Source: Bog-375 sp049698695 | GTDB lineage: Bacteria; Acidobacteriota; Terriglobia; Bryobacterales; Bryobacteraceae | DNA: 64,000 nt | NCBI GenBank assembly: GCA_049698695.1 | Contig: JBAVYH010000032.1 | Location: 1-64,000, forward strand | Reading direction: 5' to 3' | Shown: piece after piece, positions 27,980 through 37,106 of the stretch | Layout: each line of letters opens with the position of its first letter | Numbering within the stretch: position 1 is the first letter of the stretch | Made by a program: the position numbers and the translations under genes | The notes under the pieces: model-generated | What the model was told of the DNA's origin: nothing | Database searches by the model: none | What the model saw: only the letters and a program-made list of their open reading frames with translations

Positions 27980-29631
27980 CCCAGCGTCTCCAGCGCCAAC
28001 GGCCGGCGGTTCGGGTTTTCGAGCGCAACTTCGAGCAGAAACGCCAGAGTCCGGCGAGTTTCGAGCGGATCGATCAACGCGTCCACGTGGCCGCGCGCCG
28101 CGGCGAAGCTCGCCTCCAGCCAGCGATCGTAATCGGCGCGCGTCTGCGCGATCCGCCGCTCCATGTCCGGGGGCAGCGGCTGCCCGGTGGACTTGTGTTT
28201 CTCGATTTCCGGCCCGAAAACGGCCTGCACCGCCGATTCGCCCTCCATCACTCCGATGCGCGCGGTCGGCCAGCCGAGCGTGAAGTGAGGGTCGAACCCC
28301 TGACCGGCCATCGCGTAATAGCCGGCTCCGCTCGCGTGATTCAGGGTCAAAACGATCTTGGGGACGGTCGCGCAAGACATGGTTTCCACCATCTCCGCCC
28401 CGGCGCGGATGATGCCGCTCGCTTCCGCTTCCACGCCGACCATAAAGCCGGAGACGTCCTGCAGGTAGATCAAGGGCCAATTCTGCCGCTCCGCATTGTC
28501 CACGAAGTACGCCACCTTGCGCGCCGATTCGGTATAGATGATGCCGCCGACGCGCGCTCCGGCTCCGGTTTTCAGGAAGCCGCGCCGGTTTGCCACCAGG
28601 GCCACCGGGTGTCCGTTCAGCCGCGCCTGGGCGCACAGCATCTCAGGCGCATGCTCCGGCTGGAATTCCAGATAGTCGCCGCTATCGAAAACCGCGCCGA
28701 TAATGCGCTCGACGTCGTACGGCAGCCGGTGGTCGGCCGGCAGCGTTTCGTAAAGCTCGGAAGCAGGCAGAGCGGGCGCGGCGCCGGCAGTTTCGTGCGG
28801 CGGAGGTGGGAAAGCGCGAAACACCTGCCGGATCAGCTCCAGGCAATGCGCGTCGTCCTCGGCCCTGTAATGGGCCACACCGCTCGAGACGGTGTGCATG
28901 GAAGCGCCGCCGAGCGCTTCTGCGCCGGCCGTGCTGCCGGTGGCTCCCTTCACCAGGTTCGGTCCTCCCAATCCCATGAAACTGACGTTTTCGACCATGA
29001 TGATGACGTCGCTGAGGGCGGGCAGGTAAGCCCCGCCGGCGATGCAAGGGCCCATCACCGCCGATACCTGCGGCACGCGCAGCTTCCGCCGCATCAGCGA
29101 GTTGTAATAGAAGATGCGCCCCGCGCCGTACTGTCCGGGGAAGATGCCTTCCTGCAGCGGCAGGTTCACGCCCGCCGAGTCCACCAGGTAAACGATGGGC
29201 ACGCGGTTGCGCATGGCAATTTCCTGCGCGCGCAGGATCTTGGTGATGGTTTCCGGCCACCAGGAACCGGCCTTCACCGTGGCGTCGTTGGCCACCACCA
29301 CCGCCGCCCTTCCTTCGATGCGTCCGAGGCCGGTGACCACGCCCGCGCACGGGCCCTCACCTTCGTAGCGGTCGTAGGCGATCAACAGGCCCACTTCAAA
29401 GAATGGGCTGCCAGGGTCCAGCAGGCGGCTAATGCGCTCGCGGGCCGTCAGCTTGCCGGCTTTGTGCTGCTTCTCTGCTTTCGCGGCGCCGCCGCCCGCT
29501 TGTATCCGGCCTTCAAGCGCTCGCAGGCTGCGGACAAGCTCTCTCATCCGTTCGGCGTTTGGCGTCGCGTTGCCCGGTACCGGCATAGATAGATTCTGAA
29601 GCCTTGCCGACTCCACTTGCAATTGGAACAT
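27976..29631 (-). CDS. Acyl-CoA carboxylase, carboxyltransferase (beta) subunit
   Basis: The 551-residue protein has the two crotonase-like halves of biotin-dependent carboxyltransferases: N-terminal AGKLTARERISRLLDPGSPF and GVVTGLGRIEGR, middle IVYLVDSAGVNLPLQ and ARIFYYNS-type loops, C-terminal FLKTGAGARVGGIIYTESA and LNHASGAGYYAMAGQGFDP. It transfers carboxylate from biotin to an acyl-CoA. By context it is AtuC-like (geranyl-CoA carboxylase beta), though methylcrotonyl- or propionyl-CoA carboxylase cannot be excluded. No biotin-carboxylase/BCCP subunit is in the window, so it must come from elsewhere. The start is either 29631 (GGGAAA upstream) or the in-frame ATG at 29586. Confidence 0.86.
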   Translation of the reverse strand: MFQLQVESARLQNLSMPVPGNATPNAERMRELVRSLRALEGRIQAGGGAAKAEKQHKAGKLTARERISRLLDPGSPFFEVGLLIAYDRYEGEGPCAGVVTGLGRIEGRAAVVVANDATVKAGSWWPETITKILRAQEIAMRNRVPIVYLVDSAGVNLPLQEGIFPGQYGAGRIFYYNSLMRRKLRVPQVSAVMGPCIAGGAYLPALSDVIIMVENVSFMGLGGPNLVKGATGSTAGAEALGGASMHTVSSGVAHYRAEDDAHCLELIRQVFRAFPPPPHETAGAAPALPASELYETLPADHRLPYDVERIIGAVFDSGDYLEFQPEHAPEMLCAQARLNGHPVALVANRRGFLKTGAGARVGGIIYTESARKVAYFVDNAERQNWPLIYLQDVSGFMVGVEAEASGIIRAGAEMVETMSCATVPKIVLTLNHASGAGYYAMAGQGFDPHFTLGWPTARIGVMEGESAVQAVFGPEIEKHKSTGQPLPPDMERRIAQTRADYDRWLEASFAAARGHVDALIDPLETRRTLAFLLEVALENPNRRPLALETLG

Positions 29632-29670
29632 TTTCCCGCTTCGGTGGGTGCGGACTCCGGAAACTGCCGC

Positions 29671-30492
29671 TTACGGCACGCTGGGCACCAGCTTGGAATC
29701 CACGCGGAATTTTTTATAGTTGCTCCAGGTGATTTCCTCGTCCTCCGCAACCCTCTTTATGAGTCCGATCCGGCCGCTCCCGCTCAGATACTCGCGCTTG
29801 GGCAACCAGACTTCATCGTTGATCCGCGTCTGCTCCAGGACCAGCTTGGCGCCGGGATTCAGCCGGGCGAGGAACAACCCGAACGAGATCGTCCCGGCGG
29901 TTTGTGCTTCCACCCGGACCCACTGGTACCCGGCTTTTCCAATCCACATTTTGCCGCGGATTTTCAGCAACGCGGCGCCTTCACGGCTCTTCGCGTGATA
30001 TCCAGGTTTGGGCACGCCGGAGACCACCCAAACATCGTAACCGTCAATCTTATCGCTTCCTTCCAGCCGGAACTCGTAGGCATCGGGTATCTCGAGCAGG
30101 AATGCGCGCTCCCGGCGGCGCGTCTTATCATAGCCGGCGGCGCGGCGCTGTTTTTGTTCCGGCGTTTGGTGTTCCAGCTCGGCCGCGGCCTTGTCCAGTT
30201 TCTCCTGTTGCTTTCGCTGTTTGTCGGCAGGCAGTGGCTTGCCGTCCCGCTCCAGCATCCGCCGCAAGGGCTGCCCATCCAGAATGATGGTTTCCCAAAC
30301 TTCCCGGTGTTCTGAAGTCACGTGGTGATGAGAATCGAAATGGCGCTCGTCGGAGTGCCCCACCCAGGTGTAGTCGGCCATGCGCAGCCAGTTGTTCTGA
30401 TCGAGCTCGACCGATCGGCGCACGATTTCCCGCGCATCCTGGGAGAAGGCGGCCATCGCGAAGCAGGCGGCCAATGGCAAGAGGAACCGCAC
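29671..30492 (-). CDS. Exported protein of unknown function
   Basis: I do not recognise the family with certainty. From a GTG at 30492 the protein has a signal peptide (RFLLPLAACFAMAAFSQDAR) and then about 250 residues with ADYTWVGHSDERHF and a charged helical stretch (KLDKAAAELEHQTPEQKQRR). It ends with a beta-rich half containing EFRLEGSDKIDGYDVWVVSG and KMWIGKAGYQWVRVEAQTAG. The latter half recalls LolA/outer-membrane lipoprotein-sorting-like folds. An ATG at 30603 is in frame, but the extra 37 residues look random. It is 147 bp downstream of the ABC permease gene on the same strand and could be part of the same transcript. Confidence 0.65.
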   Translation of the reverse strand: MRFLLPLAACFAMAAFSQDAREIVRRSVELDQNNWLRMADYTWVGHSDERHFDSHHHVTSEHREVWETIILDGQPLRRMLERDGKPLPADKQRKQQEKLDKAAAELEHQTPEQKQRRAAGYDKTRRRERAFLLEIPDAYEFRLEGSDKIDGYDVWVVSGVPKPGYHAKSREGAALLKIRGKMWIGKAGYQWVRVEAQTAGTISFGLFLARLNPGAKLVLEQTRINDEVWLPKREYLSGSGRIGLIKRVAEDEEITWSNYKKFRVDSKLVPSVP

Positions 30493-30639
30493 ATTGCTGT
30501 AAACGGGAGAGAGTGCCGAGGGGTTCCAGTGCGGACTGGCCTGATCACGTCCTGGCAGCCGGGATGGCGTGCTTTCGCAACCAGGTGTCGAGTTCCTTGC
30601 CATCCATAAATGGGTGATTCTGGACCGGCGAGGCCGCGC

Positions 30640-33114
30640 CTATTCGTGCCGCAACGCCTGGTTGGGATCCACCGCCGCGGCGCGCAGCGCAGGGATGTAA
30701 CTCGCCGTCAACGCCACCAGTCCGATTGCGACCGCCACTCCGGCAAACGTGATCGGGTCGGCCGCTTTGACGCCGTAAAGGAGGCTCGCGAGGAATCGCG
30801 TGAGTCCAAAGGCGGCTGCCAAACCGGCGGCGACTCCAATGGCCGCCAGCTTCACGCCCTGCATCACGATCATGCGCAGCACGTCGCTGCGCGCGGCCCC
30901 GAGCGCGACTCGGATGCCGATCTCCTGCATGCGCTGTTCTACTCCGTAGGAGATCAGCCCGTATATGCCGATGGCCGCGAGCAGGAGCGCGATGGTAGCG
31001 AACAGCGTCAGCAGCAGCGTGTTGAAGTTCTGCCGCGCGAGCGATTGGGAAACTATCTCGTCCACGGTACGCAGGTGTCCCACCGGGAGGGCGGCATCGA
31101 CGGTGCGCATCTCTCGCTCCACCGCGTTGCGGAGCGTCAGCGGATTGCCGGCTGTGCGCACTACCCACGCCAACGGAACAATGCCGGTGGAAAGTTCCGT
31201 GACGCCATTGGTGACCTGGGATAGCGGAACATACATGACGCTCTCGCCGTAGTTGGCCAGTCCACTTTCGGCGATGTTGCCGCAGATGCCGACAATCTCC
31301 CGCGGCCCTTCGGCAAACTGCGGACCGAGACCCCTGCCGATCACGATGACTTTGCCGAGGGCTTCTTCCTTGGGCCAGTACTTTTTCGCCATGGCATCGT
31401 TGATCACCACCACCAGCGGGGAACTGCCCGTATCGCGCACCGTGACACCCCGGCCGCGCAGCAGCGGCACCTGCATGGTGCGGAAGTAGTCTGGCGACAC
31501 CGGGCGCCACTGCTCGACGCCGTTGTAGTCGCCCTTGCCGGGCGGATGGCCTTCGATGTTGATCGGAAAGTTGAGACTCATCCCGCTCATCGGGAGGACG
31601 AAGGTGGATCCGGCAGATTTCACGCCGGGCACAGCCTGCAAACGCCCGGTGGCGCGGCGGATGAGTTCGGCCATCTGGGCCGTCTTGGAATAGTCGCCGC
31701 CGGCGAGCGAGGTTTCAAACGACAGCAGGTGATGGGTATTGAAGCCGGGATCGACCGAGCGCAATCCGGCGAAACTGCGCAGCAGCAGCGCCGCGCCCGC
31801 CAGCAGCACCAGGGCCAGCGCCGTCTCGGCGATCACCAGAATCGAACGAGCGCGGTTGTGAGAATGGCCCGTGCCCGCTCTTCCGCCGCCTTCCTTAAGC
31901 GCCGTCGCCAGATCGGGGTTCGAAGCCCGCAGGGCCGGGAAGAGCCCGAACAGGAGCACGGTGAGAACCGCCACCGACATAGTGAAGGCGGCCACGCGCA
32001 GGTCGAGCACCGGAATGGCGGCGTGCAGACTGTTGGTGTCGGTCAGCCGGGGAATGTTGCCGGGCGCCACTAGCAGCAGCAGCCGCACGCCCCAGACGCC
32101 CAGCGCGAAACCGAGCCCGGTGCCTGCGGCGGCTAAGATGGCGCTTTCCGTCAGGAGTTGCCTCACCACGCGCCACCGTCCGGCGCCGATGGCGGCGCGC
32201 ACCGCCATCTCTTTCTGCCGGGAGGCGGCGCGAGCCAGCAGCAGATTGGCCACGTTGGCGCAGGCGATCAAGAGCACCAGCCCGACCGCACCCAGCAGGA
32301 TCAACAGCGCCGGGCGGACGTCCTCGACCATCAGGTCGCTCATCGGGATCACCGCCACGCTTTCACCATCACGCATCGACTTGGGATTGGCCTTGCGGAA
32401 CTGTTCGGCGATCACCCGCATCGCCGCGCGCGCCTGGCCGAGGTCCACACCCGGCTTGAGACGCGCAGCCGCGAAGAGGTAGTTGCCCTGGTTGGTGCTG
32501 TTGGGATCGGCCTGTAGCGCCAGCCAGGCATCGGCGGGCGGATCGGATTCGAAATCCTCCTGCATGACACCGGCCACGGTGAAAGAACGTTTATTCAGCA
32601 GGACGGTTCGTCCCACGATGTTCGGGTCGCCGCCGAAGCGGCTCTGCCAGATGCGGTAGGTGAGAATCGCGGTGCCTGGCCCGCCGGGCAGGTCCTCGGA
32701 GCGGTCGAAAACCCGGCCCAGCGCAGGCACTCCGCCAAAGACCTGGAAGAACTCACGGGAGACATGCAGGGTTTTGAGTTGAATGGGCGGATCTCCGCTG
32801 CCGAGGGTCTGGTTGAGTCCCGCCTGGTCGTACAGCGCAGTTGCCGCGAACACTTCGTTGGTGCGCCACGCCATGTACTTGGGGATGGTGACTGCACCGT
32901 TGTGGCCGCCACCCGGATAGGACTCGTCCAGTTGCACCAGCCGGTCCGGCTCCCGAAACGGCAGCGGCTGAAGGATGACTCCGTTGACAACGGAGAAAAT
33001 AGCCGTATTGGCTCCGATCCCCAGCGCGAGAGCGGTGATGGCAACCGCGGTAAATCCCGGATTCCGGCGCATGGAGCGGACGGCATAACGGACGTCAGAC
33101 GCTAATGTCGCCAT
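30640..33114 (-). CDS. ABC transporter permease of the ADOP (MacB/FtsX-like) family
   Basis: The 824-residue integral membrane protein begins DVRYAVRSMRRNPGFTAVAI and TALALGIGANTAIFSVVNGV, the hallmark of acidobacterial duplicated orphan permeases. Two MacB-type periplasmic domains (the first ends near 245) alternate with two FtsX-like bundles of membrane helices (VGLVLLIACANVANLLLARA; ATIALLLAAIGIYGLISYGV). The end YIPALRAAAVDPNQALRHE is also typical. No ATP-binding subunit is adjacent, as is usual for this family. Function is unknown; export of lipids, peptides or drugs by a MacB-like mechanism is the general expectation. Confidence 0.93.
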   Translation of the reverse strand: MATLASDVRYAVRSMRRNPGFTAVAITALALGIGANTAIFSVVNGVILQPLPFREPDRLVQLDESYPGGGHNGAVTIPKYMAWRTNEVFAATALYDQAGLNQTLGSGDPPIQLKTLHVSREFFQVFGGVPALGRVFDRSEDLPGGPGTAILTYRIWQSRFGGDPNIVGRTVLLNKRSFTVAGVMQEDFESDPPADAWLALQADPNSTNQGNYLFAAARLKPGVDLGQARAAMRVIAEQFRKANPKSMRDGESVAVIPMSDLMVEDVRPALLILLGAVGLVLLIACANVANLLLARAASRQKEMAVRAAIGAGRWRVVRQLLTESAILAAAGTGLGFALGVWGVRLLLLVAPGNIPRLTDTNSLHAAIPVLDLRVAAFTMSVAVLTVLLFGLFPALRASNPDLATALKEGGGRAGTGHSHNRARSILVIAETALALVLLAGAALLLRSFAGLRSVDPGFNTHHLLSFETSLAGGDYSKTAQMAELIRRATGRLQAVPGVKSAGSTFVLPMSGMSLNFPINIEGHPPGKGDYNGVEQWRPVSPDYFRTMQVPLLRGRGVTVRDTGSSPLVVVINDAMAKKYWPKEEALGKVIVIGRGLGPQFAEGPREIVGICGNIAESGLANYGESVMYVPLSQVTNGVTELSTGIVPLAWVVRTAGNPLTLRNAVEREMRTVDAALPVGHLRTVDEIVSQSLARQNFNTLLLTLFATIALLLAAIGIYGLISYGVEQRMQEIGIRVALGAARSDVLRMIVMQGVKLAAIGVAAGLAAAFGLTRFLASLLYGVKAADPITFAGVAVAIGLVALTASYIPALRAAAVDPNQALRHE

Positions 33115-33411
33115 GATAATATCTACGCTGGACGGAGCGGGAAGTTCGCGGAAATCCTAGCGCACTAGGTCCATGTCTTCCCTCCCCCTGCGAGCATCGA
33201 CACGCACCAGACCAGCCCGCCGGCGTCACGGGCCAGAAACAGCAGATTCCCTTACGGGACGACCTGGAAGCACACCGTTGGCGGCCGGTGCGCAAGCTTA
33301 GCCGCGGTCAATGGATGGGCTGTACCATCTGCACGACGATCACAAATCGAGTTTCCTCGTGGATATTCGGCGTGGGGCCACAAACACGCGGGCGAGTGCG
33401 CGCGGAATGGT

Positions 33412-36400
33412 GTGAGCTATGCTGATGTGTTGCCCACAAAGCTTTACGCTCTGATCGCGTGCGCCGCAATGGCTGTTCCCATGCTGGTCGCCGGAGAGCA
33501 CCCCCCCGCGGGTTCGTGGAAAGGGGCCCTGCATGACTCCCACGGCGCGGCGATCGCCGATGCCGTCGTCCGCGTACAGTCGGCCGGCACGAAGGCGGCG
33601 GCCACCACTGGCAGTGACGGCCAGTTTGCGTTTGCGGCGCTACCCGCCGGCGAGTACTCGATCTCGGTGGACTACAAGGGCGCCACGGCAGTTTGCCCGC
33701 ACCCGGTCCGGCTGCCGGGCAGCGGATCGACGGTCCTCGAATTATCGGCGGAAGGATCTCTCTCGCTGGTGGCGGGCACGGAGTCCCGCGAGGGCACCGG
33801 CGGCGAGCAGTTGTCCGCCAAAGCCGTCTCGGCGATGCCGCTGAACAAGCGCGACTTCAGTCAATTGCTTCTGCTGGCGGCCGGCACCATGACCGACACC
33901 AACGGCGCCTCCAATTTCACGCAGCAGTTCGCGGTGAACGGGCAGCGCGGCACCGCGGCCGTATTCGCCATGGACGGCGCTGACAGTACCGATCCCGAAA
34001 TGGGAGGAGCGACGTTCACCAACTTCAACGTCGATGCGGTACAGGAGATTCGCTCCAGCTCGGGGTGGATGCCCGCTGAAATCGGACGAGGAGCGGCCGG
34101 CTTTACCGACATCATCACCAAGTCGGGCGCCAACTCCGTGCACGGTTCCGCGTTCGAATTTCTGCGCAATGCCGCACTCGATGCTCGCAATTTCTTCGAC
34201 TACCGGACAATCGCCAGCCCCGGCCGCATCCCGCCTTTCATTCGCAACGAGTTTGGCCTCACCAACGGCGGTCCCGTGGTGATTCCTAACCTCTATAACG
34301 GCCATAACCGGACCTTCTACTTTGCCGAGTATCAGGGTTTCCGCCAGGTGCTCAGCGATACCGAGGTGCTCCCTGTTCCCACCGCCGCCGAACGCCAGGG
34401 CTTCGACACCACGGCATTCGCCGGCGATACGCTGATAGTGCCGGTGGATTCGCGCATCGCGAAAGTGCTGGCACGGTATCCTCTACCGAACGACGCGCAG
34501 GGCCCCTACGGTGCGCGCACCTGGGCCGGCTCATCGAAGGTGACCACGGTTGCCGATCAGTTTTCCACGCGGATCGATCACAACCTATCCGACAAGTCGA
34601 AGTTGTTCGGGCGATTCACCATGGATAACACCACCGGCCCGACCACCAATCCTGACCAGACCGCCATCTCTCCCGAATTCGCGGTGAATTTCCTCGATCG
34701 CCAGCGCAACGCCGTCATCACCCTGTCCCGGACGCCGTCGCCCACCACTACTCAGGAGTACTCGATCAGCTTCACGCGCGCCACACCTTCGTTTCCGACG
34801 CCCGACCGCACCGACCCCTCGCTGATATTCGGCGATGGACTCTACGAGGCCTTCAACGCGGCGGGCGGTTCCGTCATGGCGGAATACGGCAATCTCTTCC
34901 AGGCGCGATCGAACTTCACGTGGATTCGCGGCAAGCATACCTGGAAGGCCGGCGGCGAGGTTCGCTCCAATCGCGATACCACGCTGTTCGGGCTGGCTCC
35001 CAACGGTCAATACCAGTTCGGCGGCGGTGTAGCGTATTCGCCGGTCGAGATCCGCTCCCTCAGCGGGACGCACGATATTCAGGCAGGCGATCCGCTGCCG
35101 GACACGCTGACCGGTCTGCTCACCGCGAGCGCGTTTACCTACACCACCGCCGTGGCGCCGCTGATGTTCGCGCAGGGCGGCTCCATCGGCGATTCGGCCA
35201 TTCATCGCGATTCGTACAACGCATACTTGCAAGACAGTTGGAAAGTCACGGACCGGCTTGCGCTGAACTACGGTCTGCGCTACGAAATCACTTCGCCCAT
35301 TCGCGAGACGGAGAAGCGCACATCCGCGCCGGTGCTTTCGGGCGGGGGGTCGCCCGGGTCGGATCTGATCATTAACCCGCAGCCCGGATACAAGCTTGAC
35401 AAGAACGGCTGGGGTCCCCGGCTGTCGGTGGACTGGCGCGCCGCCTCGAACACCACGGTGCACGTGGGCGGCGCCATCACCACGCTGCTGGTCAATCTCT
35501 GGCAGGACAACTTGCTCACCGGCAGCACGCCGTTTGTCGTGTATCCGCGCCTCACCGCCGCGCCCGGCCAATCCATTCGCTACGGCATGACCATCACGCC
35601 GCAGCAATTGCCCTCCGTCTACACGCCGGATGGGAACCTGGTGTTCGCCTCGAGCGATTCGAAACAGGTGGCCCCGAACACTCCGATGGATGTGCTCCGT
35701 TTCGAGCAGGACCTTGCGGCGCTCTCTCCCGATCATCAGATCACGCCGCTCGCCGTGGCTGGCATCGCGCCCAACTTCAGCGGTGGGTACGTCGGCACGT
35801 GGACGGCAGGCATCGAACACAAGGTCCGCGGTGTCACGCTGAATGGAGCTTACGTGGGAACCGCGGGGATGAAGCTGCCCAGCATGGATTTCCCGAACGG
35901 TTTCACCGGGGCGGACCCAGCATTCGCGCCCTACACTCAGTTCGATTCATCGGGCCGCGTGACCGGCGGGTACGGGCCGGTCAACGAAATGACCAACCGC
36001 TCTCATTCCACCTACCATGCCCTGCAACTTTCCGCCCAGAACAACCTGACCGCGTCCGGCCTGGGGTTTCAGGCCAGCTACACGTGCTCGAAATCCCTCG
36101 ACGACTCGAGCGCCGTGATTGGCGGCTTCATCTCCGGCTCCTCCGGCGCCGTCGCCCAGACCGCGCCCATGAATCCGTTCGATCCGGGTGTGGACAAAGG
36201 ACCGTCCGGCTTCGACATCAAAAACGCCTTCAGCTTCAGTCTCTTTCAGGATCTTCATGCGGATTCGGTGGGCCTTCTGCGGCCTCTGGGCAAGACGCTC
36301 ACCCGCGGCTGGCAACTGCTGGCGATCGGGACCATCCTCAGCGGACTCCCTTTCACTGTCTACTCGGGTGTGCAGCAAACCGGAGTCGGGGCGGGTGGCA

Positions 36401-36807
36401 CCGACCGGCCCGATCAGGTCGGAGTCCCCGACTTTTCGACCAGCCGCACCATACGCGAGGACTATTTCGGGCTGGGAGCCAACAACGCCTCCCTCTTCTA
36501 CGTTCCGATCAATGTGTCCGGCGGAACCGGACCGAATCACGGGCGCTTCGGCACGCTCGGCCGAAACACGTTTCGCGGACCGGGGCTCCGCAACGCGGAT
36601 GTCGCCATGATTAAAGACACGCCCATCGGCAAGCGAGGCGCGGCAGAGCTGGGTACCCTTCAATTTCGCGCCGAGTTCTTCAACCTGTTCAACATCGTGA
36701 ACTTCGGCCTGCCCGCCAACGTCGTAACCGGGCCCGGCTTCGGCATGATCAGCCGCACCGCCGCCTCATCGCGGCAGGTCCAGTTCTCACTCAAGCTGAT
36801 TTACTGA
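33412..36807 (+). CDS. Oar-like TonB-dependent receptor with N-terminal carboxypeptidase-regulatory-like domain
   Basis: The 1131-residue outer-membrane protein has a signal sequence followed by a CarboxypepD_reg-like sandwich (GALHDSHGAAIADAVVRV; GQFAFAALPAGEYSISVDYK). A plug-like region follows (LPLNKRDF-type segment MPLNKRDFSQLLLLAAG; FAVNGQRGTAAVFAMDGADS; VDAVQEIRSSSGW; GAAGFTDIITKSGANSVHGS). A long beta barrel ends FRAEFFNLFNIVNFG and then QVQFSLKLIY, with the C-terminal aromatic typical of outer-membrane proteins. This Oar/TBDT type is highly amplified in Acidobacteria and is thought to take up glycans or peptides. The arabinofuranosidase gene lies convergent downstream, which weakly suggests plant polysaccharide use. 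Confidence 0.92.
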   Translation: MSYADVLPTKLYALIACAAMAVPMLVAGEHPPAGSWKGALHDSHGAAIADAVVRVQSAGTKAAATTGSDGQFAFAALPAGEYSISVDYKGATAVCPHPVRLPGSGSTVLELSAEGSLSLVAGTESREGTGGEQLSAKAVSAMPLNKRDFSQLLLLAAGTMTDTNGASNFTQQFAVNGQRGTAAVFAMDGADSTDPEMGGATFTNFNVDAVQEIRSSSGWMPAEIGRGAAGFTDIITKSGANSVHGSAFEFLRNAALDARNFFDYRTIASPGRIPPFIRNEFGLTNGGPVVIPNLYNGHNRTFYFAEYQGFRQVLSDTEVLPVPTAAERQGFDTTAFAGDTLIVPVDSRIAKVLARYPLPNDAQGPYGARTWAGSSKVTTVADQFSTRIDHNLSDKSKLFGRFTMDNTTGPTTNPDQTAISPEFAVNFLDRQRNAVITLSRTPSPTTTQEYSISFTRATPSFPTPDRTDPSLIFGDGLYEAFNAAGGSVMAEYGNLFQARSNFTWIRGKHTWKAGGEVRSNRDTTLFGLAPNGQYQFGGGVAYSPVEIRSLSGTHDIQAGDPLPDTLTGLLTASAFTYTTAVAPLMFAQGGSIGDSAIHRDSYNAYLQDSWKVTDRLALNYGLRYEITSPIRETEKRTSAPVLSGGGSPGSDLIINPQPGYKLDKNGWGPRLSVDWRAASNTTVHVGGAITTLLVNLWQDNLLTGSTPFVVYPRLTAAPGQSIRYGMTITPQQLPSVYTPDGNLVFASSDSKQVAPNTPMDVLRFEQDLAALSPDHQITPLAVAGIAPNFSGGYVGTWTAGIEHKVRGVTLNGAYVGTAGMKLPSMDFPNGFTGADPAFAPYTQFDSSGRVTGGYGPVNEMTNRSHSTYHALQLSAQNNLTASGLGFQASYTCSKSLDDSSAVIGGFISGSSGAVAQTAPMNPFDPGVDKGPSGFDIKNAFSFSLFQDLHADSVGLLRPLGKTLTRGWQLLAIGTILSGLPFTVYSGVQQTGVGAGGTDRPDQVGVPDFSTSRTIREDYFGLGANNASLFYVPINVSGGTGPNHGRFGTLGRNTFRGPGLRNADVAMIKDTPIGKRGAAELGTLQFRAEFFNLFNIVNFGLPANVVTGPGFGMISRTAASSRQVQFSLKLIY

Positions 36808-37106
36808 CTGGCGCCTGCGGGACATTCCGCCAACCCTTTGACACGGCGGCGTTGATCGTTCCCTTTGCCGAAAAGGCCAATGCCAGTGGAACCCTCCGGT
36901 ACTCTCTCCCGTCTACAGGGTGCCGCGGCGTTGCTGCGGCTGCCAGGGGCGTGATCCGGCCAATCCGGTATCGTCGCGAGAATCAAGACGACGGCAGGCG
37001 GCGAGGTGCGAATCTCCACCAGGCTGGCCGATGCGGCCCGGCCGAGTCCGAAGTGCGTGGGAGCGGACCGGCTGCCGCGGAGTTACAGATCGCCGCGAGA
37101 TCTTCA

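Noticed and set aside
27980..28636. Upstream extension of the AtuA gene to a 664-codon frame
   Set aside because: The extension is antisense-like Arg/Gly-rich sequence overlapping the carboxyltransferase gene. The ATG at 27979 begins the conserved AtuA N-terminus and overlaps the upstream stop by ATGA.
28087..29592. Plus-strand open frame of 501 codons opposite the carboxyltransferase gene
   Set aside because: Shadow with His/Arg-rich sequence; the carboxyltransferase motifs are on the other strand.
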